The notes under the pieces: model-generated
The model's input: the letters and a program-made list of their open reading frames with translations, nothing else
Told to the model about the DNA's origin: nothing
Databases searched by the model: none
Shown: piece by piece, positions 55,732 through 64,000 of the stretch
Numbering within the stretch: position 1 is the stretch's first letter
Layout of the letters: each line of letters opens with the position of its first letter
Translations under genes and position numbers: made by a program
Assembly (NCBI RefSeq): GCF_025370935.1
Contig: NC_133472.1
Span: 39,815,474-39,879,473, forward strand
Reading direction: 5' to 3'
DNA from: Choristoneura fumiferana
Lineage: Eukaryota; Arthropoda; Insecta; Lepidoptera; Tortricidae
DNA length: 64,000 bases

Positions 55732-55950
55732 TATTATAAACGCGAAAGTGTGTGTGTTTGTATATTTGTATGTTTGTCCGTCTTTCACGTCAAAATAGAG
55801 CGACGGATCGACGTGATTTTTGGCATAGAGATAGTTTATAGGCCAAAGAGTGACATAGGCTACTTTTTATCCCGAAAACTGCGCAGTTCCCGAGGGAACA
55901 GCGCGCGATAACCGAATTCCACGCGGGCGAAGCAGCGGGCAAAAGCTAGT
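55732..55950 (+). mobile_element. Helitron-like element, Lep1-type, best copy
   Basis: Begins TCCATACTAATATTATAAAC and ends GCGGGCAAAAGCTAG, with A before and T after. Internal TAGGCTACTTTTTATCCCGA and AGGGAACAGCGCGCGATAAC match 46511-46732 closely. No coding capacity. Confidence 0.85.
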
Positions 55951-56389
55951 ATACCATAAGAATATTAGTTGAATTATCATAGGCTTATCTGGAAGGCGCC
56001 AGCGTCCTCAATCTAGTAAAGGCTCAGAAGGAATGTGACTAGTCACTATTTTATACCCTGAACTGTTATTTCGTAACCGCAAGATACTACAGTAACACTC
56101 ATGTCGTATACGTCGATGGTTCAGTACTGTTATGTTATTCAGGTTTGCTAGGTTAACCGGCAGTGGATGGCGAAGCAATGGGAAATAGCGCTCGCCGCTG
56201 GATGCTTGGTGGCGGCGCGACTCGGGTTTCGTAAAGAGTTCAACGCGCTCTTCAACTTATAGATTATTTTAGATATAAACGACTTTATATAAAGTTGGTT
56301 ATTAAACGTTACTTTTTTTAAATACGGTCGTTTATATTTAAGCAATTGTTAATGCTCGATATGCCATAGTTGGAAGCCCTTTTTGCCTT
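55951..56389. other. Unique spacer
   Basis: No gene or repeat recognised. Confidence 0.45.
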
Positions 56390-56830
56390 CTTTAGGGTTC
56401 CGTAGCCAACTAGGAACCCTTATGGTTTCGTCATGTCTGTCCGCGGGTAAGCTCAGAGACCGTTAGTACTAGACAGCTGTAATTTGACATGAATATACAT
56501 ATCAGTTACGCCGACAAAGTGGTACAAAAAAAAGGAAAAAAAATTTTTTAGGGTACCTCCCATAAACGTAAAGTAGGGGTGATATTTTTTCTCGACTATC
56601 CCTATATTGTGGGGTATCGTTGGATAGGTCTTTTAAAACCATTGCAGAGTTGCTAAGACCATTTTTCTATTCAGCGATCTGTTTGCGAAATATTCAACTT
56701 TAAAGTCGTCGTCCCCCCTCTAAAATCTAAACTGTTGGATTGCAAAATTTGAAATAATTCAGAATGGTAGTAAATATATCAAATTTACAAGGAAAGTTTT
56801 AGCGGCTAAGATTGCTTGAGAATTATAAGT
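56390..56830 (+). mobile_element. GGTTCCGTA-type dispersed element, right-truncated
   Basis: TTTAGGGTTCCGTAGCCAAC at the left, GTGGGGTATCGTTGGATAGG in the middle and GCGGCTAAGATTGCTTGAGA at the right. Same family as 1440 and 44829; the TACGGAACCC end is missing. Confidence 0.7.
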
Positions 56831-57114
56831 AAGTACTCATTTTGTCACTTTATCAATTAATTTTCAACTAATCATTGATTCGATTTGTCATAGCATTCGA
56901 ACATGGCGGATGTAGACATTATCTAATTTTGGTATTGCTGGTTTCTTTGGCTAGTTGAAGTATAATTTTGATAGTGTTTTATGCAGCGATTAGCCTTAAC
57001 AGTGATCACAAAATTCTATATTGCTCTCGTGTCTGACATTTTTTAATGCGCAAGTTGTCTCCACGTGGTTTCTGGAATTTTACTATCAAGTTGCAAAAAC
57101 TACAATCACCGTAC

Positions 57115-57205
57115 AACGTCGCTCCCAAAGAGAGCTTACTTTGACACTGGCGAAATTGTCCTAAAATAGGACAGAAGCCATATTTTAAATAAAATGAAAA
57201 TGAAA
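57115..57205 (+). mobile_element. Retroposon 3' end
   Basis: GAGCTTACTTTGACACTGGC, CCTAAAATAGGACAGAAGCC and AATAAAATGAAAATGAAATA look like the end of a truncated non-LTR element. Confidence 0.4.
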
Positions 57206-57469
57206 TAAACTAATCATTGAGAAACCCATAAAACATTGTCCAAGATTGGCTCAGTACGAACGGACACAAACAAGTTTTACGGCGCTCATTGGATATAGCG
57301 TTATTGGATCTACATAAGAAATACAACATTCTATAAATACTACCAGAACCAATAAAAATATTAGTCATTGGCGCTTTATGTCACTAATTATATTAAAATG
57401 GAACGTGGAAGCAGAGGTCGCAGTTTGATTCCCGCGGCATGCATAATTTTAGCCTTAATGTACTGACGA

Positions 57470-57545
57470 GCGGATAACCCAGTAATTAACCTGTCTACAA
57501 AGTTTGAGGCCCCGGGTTCGATCCCGGTCGGAGTATATATTATTT
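57470..57545 (+). mobile_element. SINE family A head relic
   Basis: GCGGATAACCCAGTAATTAA and GAGGCCCCGGGTTCGATCCC, with tRNA-like spacing; the body is absent. Confidence 0.6.
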
Positions 57546-57686
57546 TCCTTACCTGCCCTGGACCCTTAGTGTAAGTTTTCGGTTACAAAATACGTCTCGA
57601 TCGCGTTCGCGTTGAAATCTCAATTTGTATGGAAACACGAACAGCGCCTCTAGCGAAAGGGTAGGTACTGGTCAACCGTGCTGGTA

Positions 57687-57812
57687 CAGTCACCAGTATC
57701 TAACATAGCAAAGCGTGCATAAATATCTGATACGACTCTATTTCTAGGGCCGGAAGGACGTGTCAGATATTTTTGCACGCTCCGCTGTGGCAGATATTAA
57801 TGCTGGTGACTG
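57687..57812. mobile_element. Tc1/mariner-type MITE, family i, copy 2
   Basis: CAGTCACCAGTATC and AATGCTGGTGACTG ends between TA dinucleotides (57685-57686, 57813-57814). Same body as 13555-13685, 126 bp. Confidence 0.85.
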
Positions 57813-57868
57813 TACGAGTATTTCAGACAGCGCTTGAATAATATATTTATTCAACTGAATACTTTTGC

Positions 57869-58161
57869 CGTGGTGGCCTAGTGGTTTGACCTATCGCCTC
57901 TCAAGCAGAGGGTCGTGGGTTCAAACCCCGGCTCGCCCCTGAGTTTTTCGCAATTCATGTGCGGAGTTACATTTGAAATTTACCATGAGCTTTGCGGTGA
58001 AGGAAAACATCGTGAGGAAACCTGCACAAACCTGTGAAGCAATTCAATGGTGCGTGTGAAGGTCCCAATCCACACTGGGCCCGCGTGGGAACTATGGCCC
58101 AAGCCCTCTTGTTCTGAGAGGAGGCCTGTGCCCAGCAGTGGGACGTATATAGGCTGGGATG
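57869..58161 (+). mobile_element. SINE family B with 12-bp TSD, youngest-looking copy
   Basis: Starts CGTGGTGGCCTAGTGGTTTG and ends GTATATAGGCTGGGATG. GAATACTTTTGC is exactly duplicated at 57857-57868 and 58162-58173. This fixes both ends of the family at about 293 bp. Confidence 0.92.
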
Positions 58162-58173
58162 GAATACTTTTGC

Positions 58174-59620
58174 AAAAGTTTTCAAAGATATTTAATTGTG
58201 TTTAACAATATTTCGGTACGTCTACCGTACCATATGTTCAAAGTGCGACTCGTCTATGTGACGTCTGATAATTTATTTTTACAAAATTTATGCGTCACCT
58301 AATACAAAAACAAAGAAAAATAAAACGAAAACACACTAATTCTAAGCCTAGAAAACCTATATTTATGTACAAAATTACCCAGTTGACCGAGGAAAGAGCC
58401 AGGTCTATGGTCACCATGTCACCAGTGGAACGGGCAAGCTTCTTCAATGTTTTTAATTTTTTTAATTATTCTAGACTAGCGTTTACCCGCGTCATCGCAC
58501 GCGTATACCGTTAGTCCAACAACATGTTGAACGTTTGTGTTGCTCTGACGATAATCTCTGATTCAGTTCGAAACGTGTTAGCGTAATGTTCCGGTGATGA
58601 TAGTTGGAATTATGTGATGTGGGTGTTCTTACAGCGCGGAGGCAGAGGAGTACCATGAACACACATTTGTTATATAGACGTAACTCTATCTTATATCTAT
58701 TAAGGTCGAGGGTGATCAAAGCAAAGCAATTGTTTATATGTAGTTCATTTTTTTTCATATGAGGGCTAAACCGGGCTTATGTTATAAGTATAGTTATTAA
58801 AAAGCTGGGTGTCGTGCATAGCAATGACATCTTTCTACAATCTATACACTCGGGTTATTACAGCGGCGTTACGCGGCGTTTTCGGCCACATTCCTGCGCA
58901 AGAGCAGAGGTGGTCCAAGAGCTAGCCTGGAGATGTGGCATTTATCGGTGCTAGTACGGAGGTATTTAACTATACGGTATTTGACAACTCCTGATTTTGC
59001 CATATCTCAATATTATTATGAAAATATTGATATACAGATAGTGTTTAGCGAAGAGAAAATTTAAATCGGTTGAAAATTGGATTTATAGTGATTTTTTGAA
59101 AAATCTATATTCCTGTCTCTTTCTCAAACGCTTTTCTCTATGCTCGTTTTCTCTATAAAAATTGTTTTTCTATTCGATAACAGGCATTGTGTTGTTTTAA
59201 TTTATAAAACATATACAAAAAGATCAAATACCGTATTTTGAACATGGAACTACTGTCGCTTTACTCCTAGCCTAGAGCAATGGTTCTCAACCTTTCAGTG
59301 ATGAGGGGCCATTTTATTAGTTTTGTCTGCCACGGATCACCATAGTTCGGCAAAAACACTTTTACGAAAATTAATAAGGATATCTTTCTTTGTTCGGTGG
59401 CTTCGCGGGCCTCTTTGACCTCGAGGAAGAGCTGCGAATGAGACCGAAACTGTCGTGCTAAGTAAACTCGATAAGATCCGTGTTTAATAACTCCAATGTA
59501 TATATAGCGAAGAAAACCATTAATTCGGTTGAATCGGATTTATAGTGTTTTTTTTTAATCTGTATTATCTGTCTCGTTTGCTATAATGCCACAGATATTC
59601 ACGTCAAGCCCATAGCATTT
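58174..59620. other. Mostly unique; possible hAT relic at 59279-59420
   Basis: CAATGGTTCTCAACCTTTCA at 59279 looks like a hAT terminal repeat, but no matching right end or duplication was found. GCGTTTACCCGCGTCATCGC near 58481 is a Helitron-like 3' phrase on the minus strand. Confidence 0.4.
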
Positions 59621-59975
59621 GACGACCGAATAGCCAAGTGTTAGAAAACCTCTTATGAAGCTTGAGGTCCCGGGATCGACCCCCGGTAGGAGCAGATATT
59701 TGTATGAATATTACGAATCTTTGTTCTCGAGTCTTGGATGTTTCATATGTATTTACCTGTATGTCCATCCGTTGCCCAGTACACACAGTACAGACACCAT
59801 CAGAGCGGCCAAGGTGATCAAAAATATCGAAACATGAACTGTAATACATTAATAATAGAGTGCATGTGTGCTTATATTTTTGACCACCTTGATCGCTCCG
59901 AAATATCTAATGGCGACTGTACAAGCTTTGCTTAGTGGACTAGATCAATTGGTGTCAATAGTCTTATGATATTTA
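59621..59975 (+). mobile_element. SINE family A, interrupted by a mariner MITE
   Basis: Head GACGACCGAATAGCCAAGTG with B box-like CCCGGGATCGACCCCCGG; 3' part AAGCTTTGCTTAGTGGACTA..GATCAATTGGTGTC. The MITE at 59791-59919 splits it at a TA. Confidence 0.8.
59791..59919. mobile_element. Tc1/mariner-type MITE, family iii
   Basis: Ends CAGACACCATCAGAGCGGCC and CCGAAATATCTAATGGCGACTG are imperfect inverse repeats that include AAGGTGATCAAAAATAT and its inverse. TA lies at 59789-59790 and 59920-59921. Confidence 0.85.
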
Positions 59976-60196
59976 TGACAGCCCTCTTTTTGCGCCGGGG
60001 TTTAAAAATGGAACAAACAAATCCACCAGCTGACATCCACAGCGCAAAACATCCGTGCATCACAAGCATACACATACCTGGCACAAAAGTCCGCCAAACC
60101 GAAATACCGACGCGACTGGCCACCTACAACCTACAACGATTCGAAAATTCAAACGTGTTCGAATTCAAAAGCGCTGCGTACCTGCGCCGGCGGTGT

Positions 60197-60201
60197 TCAG
60201 T
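60197..60201 (+). promoter_or_regulatory. Possible arthropod initiator (TCAGT) before the exon
   Basis: TCAGT lies in a CpG-rich stretch 48 bp left of the candidate ATG. TCAGT is the core of the arthropod Inr. No TATA box or downstream promoter element is evident, so this is only suggestive. Confidence 0.3.
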
Positions 60202-60248
60202 ACGCGATGAACGCTCGCGCCGTCCGCCCGTCATAGTGATGACGCAGC

Positions 60249-60375
60249 ATGCTGCTGTGGGGCTTGTTGTTAGTGTGCGCGTGCGCAGCCGACGCCGCGC
60301 GGTCGCATCGCAATCGCACCCACCATGTGGTGCCGCAGCGCAACCACAAGTACTCGGAATTTGTGAAGGGGAAAA
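60249..60375 (+). CDS. Candidate first coding exon of a secreted or membrane protein (partial)
   Basis: ATG at 60249 has A at -3 and an in-frame TGA at 60240-60242, so this frame cannot extend upstream. It codes for 42 residues plus one base. Residues 1-16 look like a signal peptide: a hydrophobic run LLWGLLLVCACAA and an A-D-A pattern that allows cleavage after residue 16. The following stretch is basic and His-rich (RSHRNRTHHVVPQRNHK), contains an N-R-T glycosylation sequon at residues 22-24, and ends YSEFVKGK. The frame then meets AAAA|GTGAGT at 60376, a consensus 5' splice site with phase 1; read through, it stops within eight codons. The surroundings (60130-60400) are much richer in GC and CpG than the window average. 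I do not recognise the protein. A longer overlapping frame (59966-60379) starts inside the SINE at 59621-59975 and has no signal peptide. No further exon is visible to 64000, so the first intron would exceed 3.6 kb. Confidence 0.6.
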
Positions 60376-62407
60376 GTGAGTGTCGTGCGTGTGTATGAGT
60401 GTTGTGTTTTTCAGAAGGCTTTTAGCTGCGGCGTGTGGTCAAAACTTTCAAATTGGGTTTTTACAAGCTTTTAATGCTTGCGCGGAGCAGAGTTAACTTT
60501 TAACTGTTACCCTGCAGCAGTCTGTATGGAACCGTCAGCCCTAAAACATGTTTGACGTTTCTTTAACCCTGCTCCGTCCAAGTGGTCATTATGGTCGGTT
60601 TGTCTTACAATTTTGTATACATATTCGCGCCTCTAATACAACAATGCACCTTTTCGAGATAAATGCGAAAAACCCCTTTTTTGATCGAGTTTTAACCGTT
60701 CTTCTGTCATTATTTACATATTTTTTGTTGTTTTAGAGTTGCATATAAAGGTTGCATGACAACCAGGAAAAGAACTTGATTTAAAAATGACCGATGATGA
60801 TGATGTACTTATTTAAACAATACTTATTGAAAAATTCCATGAACATAGCCTTTCTGTTGGCGAAGCCGATACTTGTAGAAAGTGCTTGAACAATCTATTT
60901 AAAACTTAAAACTTTAGTAACTTTGATATACCTTAGACTTTATTTGTTTTTCGCACTTCGCGATTCTGTTTGCGTTACCAACGTTCTTTAAAAAAAAACT
61001 TACTACAAGGTAACATTTACACGACTTAAAACTCTGCCCTACTTGTGGTTATATTAAAAGCAATAAAGAAGGAAAATATAAGCTAATCGTTCTAAGGTAA
61101 ACAGCGCTTATCTAGAACGAACAACGCCATACACGGCGAAGCTGCTTTAAGGTTGCGAGGGTAAAGCCCGCCATGCAATGTGAAACGTCCGAGATGAAAA
61201 TGAAAAAATTATATACCTCATTTCATCATAGAAAGAGAGAGACAAAGACATTTATTGGATACATTGAATAGGAATACATTTTCCCATTCATCATAGTTTC
61301 AACTACCTAGTGAAATGTTTTCATATTGCTTAGAAGTTTTTTGAATTGTGACCAAATACCTATTGGCCTAATAAAGATGTTCTGAAAGTTGACAAGTTGC
61401 TGTCAACTTAATAACTAAAAACTTAAAATAGCAGCAAGCAGAAACTTGGGCACCAAGGCGTTGTTAAATAGTATTCTAACTTCAATTTATAAAACCAAAC
61501 AAGTAAGTGATCCATCAAATTTCTTCACAAAATGGCCAATTAATAACTGAAATTTAAGTATTTAGCAAATTGTAATTATATATCATCTATTATACATTAA
61601 TTTATTTTATTGTTTTTTTTTTCGATATAATCAATCGCATTCCTTTTCTCTTTCTAATTTAACTTGATATTACTTGTCACAAGGAAAATGGTGCATTCGT
61701 CTTTTTTTTTTCTCGCGAAAGTTAGATAAATAACAACGCGTCCAATATAAATTGTTGATTTAGTAGCATCTACATGACAGTTCTTAAATCCCTGATGTTA
61801 GGCTTTTTGCAAGGAAATCGTTCTGACAACCATTTGAGATATTATAGGGTAACGAAGTTTAAGGTTCTCGATTTGAAACTGAAAAAGTCAATACTCGTAT
61901 TTTCATTTTGTGGTAGGTATGCTAAAAATATACTAAAAATGACCTGATGAAACCACCAATAATTATATAAGTATAACAGAAAAAAGTCATGTATAGGTAT
62001 TTTTAAAAACTTCATAGTTTTAGTCATTATTATGTTTTGAGTGTGACTGAAAAAATAAAATAAACCGTCCAGCAAGCAAACCATCTGCGCCTGACATTGA
62101 ATAGCCTTAAACGAGTACAAAGTACGCAGGCAGGTTTGAGCTTAAAACAATTAAACATCGTTTGTCTCCGACACACCTGTGGGAGGAAAAGGGACGGTAG
62201 ATAAAAGATCCTTCGTCTCAAGACGTCTTTTCTGGATGCACGGTGATGAACTAAATGCGTTATGGGAAGAAAGAACGGGTTAATAAACCCTATACGGCGA
62301 CGATTTTGCTGGATTTTAAATGAAGGGTTAACTCTTTAGGTATTATAAGGATCACGTTATAAAAAAGTACAGTTATTTCTCACTACATTATTCATGACCG
62401 TCTGCTT
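60376..62407. other. Putative intron, mostly unique
   Basis: AT-rich, with no recognised exon or mobile element with clear ends. It begins with the GTGAGT donor of the candidate exon. Confidence 0.4.
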
Positions 62408-62727
62408 CCATACTAATATTATAAATGTGAAAGTGTGTGTTTTGTATGTTTGTCCGTCTTTTACGTCGAATTTTTCATTGACGTTACATTAAAAACAATC
62501 GTGTAAAATTTCATGACTTCAAGTGCAGCGGTTGCTGTTTCGAGATTTTATCCCTATCCCGTGGGAATATCGGAATAAAAATTAGCCTATGCTTTATTAC
62601 AGATATCCAGCTATCTACATACCAAATTTCATCCAAATCCGTCTGGCCGATTCAGCGTGTAGGAGTAACAAGCATACTCACTCACTCACAAACTTTCGCG
62701 TTTATAATACTAACTAAGTAGGATAGG
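62408..62727. mobile_element. Helitron-like relics, head to head
   Basis: Left part (plus) starts TCCATACTAATATTATAAAT. The right part is complementary, ending AACTTTCGCGTTTATAATAC. Thus two 5' regions face outward with a shared, truncated middle. Confidence 0.6.
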
Positions 62728-63000
62728 ATTAGCCACTTCCTAGAATTGTAAACAGCAATGTTTTGAACCTTACTTAAACGCCTATGCTAAAGCACAATAT
62801 GCCATGGATTATGGTTAAAGAACTCTTGGCAATACCTATCGAATAACCCAGCGTTATTTATGGCTAAGTTAAAAAGGGCCATTGTTTTCACATATTTATA
62901 AAACATATTGTTAATAAAATATTATTATGCCAAGTTAAATAAGCGTGAAATCGGCAAATGCTTGTTGAACTACGAAAGTACAAATTGTTATTAACTTGGA
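62728..63000. other. Unique spacer
   Basis: No gene or repeat recognised. Confidence 0.45.
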
Positions 63001-63198
63001 AGCTTGGGGGCTACTACGAAATTCGAAAATCGAAGTTTGTTTCGTACAGCAGGGCTACTCCGGAACTCGAAACTCGAAGTTCGTGTCGTGCGGTCCCTCT
63101 CGCTCTCGTATTAAATAGTATAAGTTTCAGAGGGACCGCACGACACGAACTTCGAGTTTCGAGTTTCGGAGTAGCCCTGCAGGGACGGCAGCACGCCA
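63001..63198. mobile_element. MITE family C, outer copy
   Basis: GGGGGCTACTACGAAATTCG..TCGAAGTTTGTTTCGTAC at 63006-63047 is the left arm. It is interrupted by another member of the same family; GGGACGGCAGCACGC at about 63182 may be its remaining right part. Confidence 0.65.
63049..63180. mobile_element. MITE family C, inner copy with ~50-bp near-perfect TIRs
   Basis: GCAGGGCTACTCCGGAACTC..GTGTCGTGCGGTCCCTCT and its inverse AGAGGGACCGCACGACAC..TTTCGGAGTAGCCCTGC surround a 30-bp spacer. The least decayed copy of the family in the window. Confidence 0.85.
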
Positions 63199-63199
63199 T

Positions 63200-63385
63200 G
63201 CATTAACAAACTCATTTACCGACCTTGGGCTTCATGACAAGAAAATTAGTACGGGCAACGACTCATTTACCGACCACGGGTTTCATGACAAGCACATTAA
63301 GGTCGAGGGTTTTATTTGGGGGGTTGCAAGCAAGGTAGCTTGCATGTTACGACACTGTTCACGAGCAAGTGTGATGAAAAAACTT
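63200..63385 (+). repeat. Dispersed repeat H, copy 2
   Basis: Inverse of 43293-43485: two ACTCATTTACCGACC..TTCATGACAAG blocks, then GGTTTTATTTGGGGGGTTGC and GTTACGACACTGTTCACGAG. Confidence 0.75.
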
Positions 63386-63486
63386 AAATCTGTCGCATTA
63401 GTTGATTATTTTCTATCACAATTGAAATGTAAATTGAAATGAGATGATTTGATTACTTAACTATGATTAACTGCATTATTATTTAA

Positions 63487-63891
63487 TGAGGGCTATCGCG
63501 TATGAGTTCGCCACTAGAGGCGCTAGTGTAGCGTGAGGTCTCCGAAATGTCAAATCTCATAGTTTTTGGGTGAGCTACGCGGGTTTATTTGTAATTAGAA
63601 TAATTTTGTGAATATTTTGCAATATCTGAAATTAATTATGGCAAATATGCGTTCCGGGGCAATGAATGTCTGTGTTTTGAGACAGTTTGTCCTCCCTTTT
63701 TTCCGAACAAAACGGGGACTATGCAACACTGTGGCATGCTCGATATTTTTATGGTACGGTTTTAAGGTGTATTAAATATGATTTAAATCTAAACTTTGTT
63801 TTCACGCCCGTAATAACAGACTTTGAAAGCCATACTTAAAAACCTCACGCAACAGTGCGCCATCTAGTGAGACAAAAAACGATAGCCCTCA
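63487..63891 (-). mobile_element. TIR element TGAGGGCTATCG, copy 2
   Basis: Inverse of 10883-11304 along its whole length, sharing GCCACTAGAGGCGCTAGTGT, GTCAAATCTCATAGTTTTTG and CGCCCGTAATAACAGACTTT. Ends TGAGGGCTATCG and CGATAGCCCTCA are intact. Confidence 0.8.
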
Positions 63892-63922
63892 TTGCCTTAC
63901 TTACCAGCGAGCGTTCAACTTT

Positions 63923-64000
63923 ATTCCCATGTTAGGCCTCTAGGTTGGCAACGCATCTGCAATCCCCCTGGTGTTGCAGGTGTCTATGGGCGGTGGTGAT
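63923..64000 (+). mobile_element. Family 1 retroposon, cut by the window edge
   Basis: GGCCTCTAGGTTGGCAACGC, CCCTGGTGTTGCAGGTGTCT and ATGGGCGGTGGTGAT match 26553-26769; the 3' end lies beyond the window. Confidence 0.75.

Noticed and set aside
59966..60379. 137-codon frame as the true coding frame at 60 kb
   Set aside because: It starts inside SINE sequence and has no signal peptide or domain; the overlapping shorter frame has signal peptide, sequon and donor.

Overview
This window looks like gene-poor, repeat-dense nuclear DNA from a lepidopteran (moth or butterfly). The basis is AT-rich sequence carrying tRNA-derived SINEs whose 3' part ends in GTATATAGGCTGGGATG, short Helitron-like elements running from TCCATACTAATATT to AAGCTAG, fragments of RTE-type LINEs with ATG-rich tails, and many short inverted-repeat MITEs. 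Family assignments rest on my recognition of these repeat types plus visible ends, target duplications and tRNA-like promoter boxes; no search was run and no species can be named.

Only one segment looks like part of a cellular gene. At 60249-60375 (+) an ATG with an in-frame stop just upstream opens a 42-codon reading frame. It encodes a signal peptide and a basic, His-rich stretch with an N-glycosylation sequon, and runs straight into a consensus splice donor, AAAA|GTGAGT. I read it as the first coding exon of a secreted or membrane protein; everything to its right up to 64000 would then be intron. The rest has no convincing protein-coding gene. The longest open frames, around 27.6-29.1 kb, are an artefact of a stop-free tetranucleotide satellite.

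Layout. 1-3 kb: a retroposon 3' end, a repeat interrupted by a Harbinger-type MITE, and a hAT-type element with perfect 8-bp target duplications. 3.6-9.3 kb: mostly unique. 9.4-13.7 kb: SINE, inverted repeat with telomere-like TTAGG units, TIR element, a second hAT-type element with perfect 8-bp duplications, and mariner-type MITE. 14-17 kb: LINE relic, MITEs, a 43-bp perfect palindrome and a decayed tandem array. 18-25.5 kb: dispersed repeats, a 1.1-kb inverted structure enclosing a GC-rich MITE, SINEs, a mariner MITE interrupted by a 52-bp retroposon end, and a TTAA-flanked MITE. 27.7-29.1 kb: a 1.4-kb (GGAT/GGAC)n satellite with higher-order structure. 29.5-37.4 kb: RTE relics, SINEs, a recent 108-bp tandem duplication and more MITEs. 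39-47.3 kb: dense mosaic including a head-to-head tRNA-SINE palindrome, an RTE open-frame relic and Helitron-like elements. 47.3-53 kb: mostly unique, with a few weak exon-like signals. 53-59.9 kb: Helitron-like relics, SINEs and MITEs. 60.2 kb: the candidate exon. 62.4-64 kb: Helitron-like relic, self-nested MITE and second copies of repeats seen earlier.

I did not find a new multi-gene system. The value lies in insertion histories readable to the base (six or more elements inside elements), a structured satellite, several unusual palindromes, and one probable first exon.
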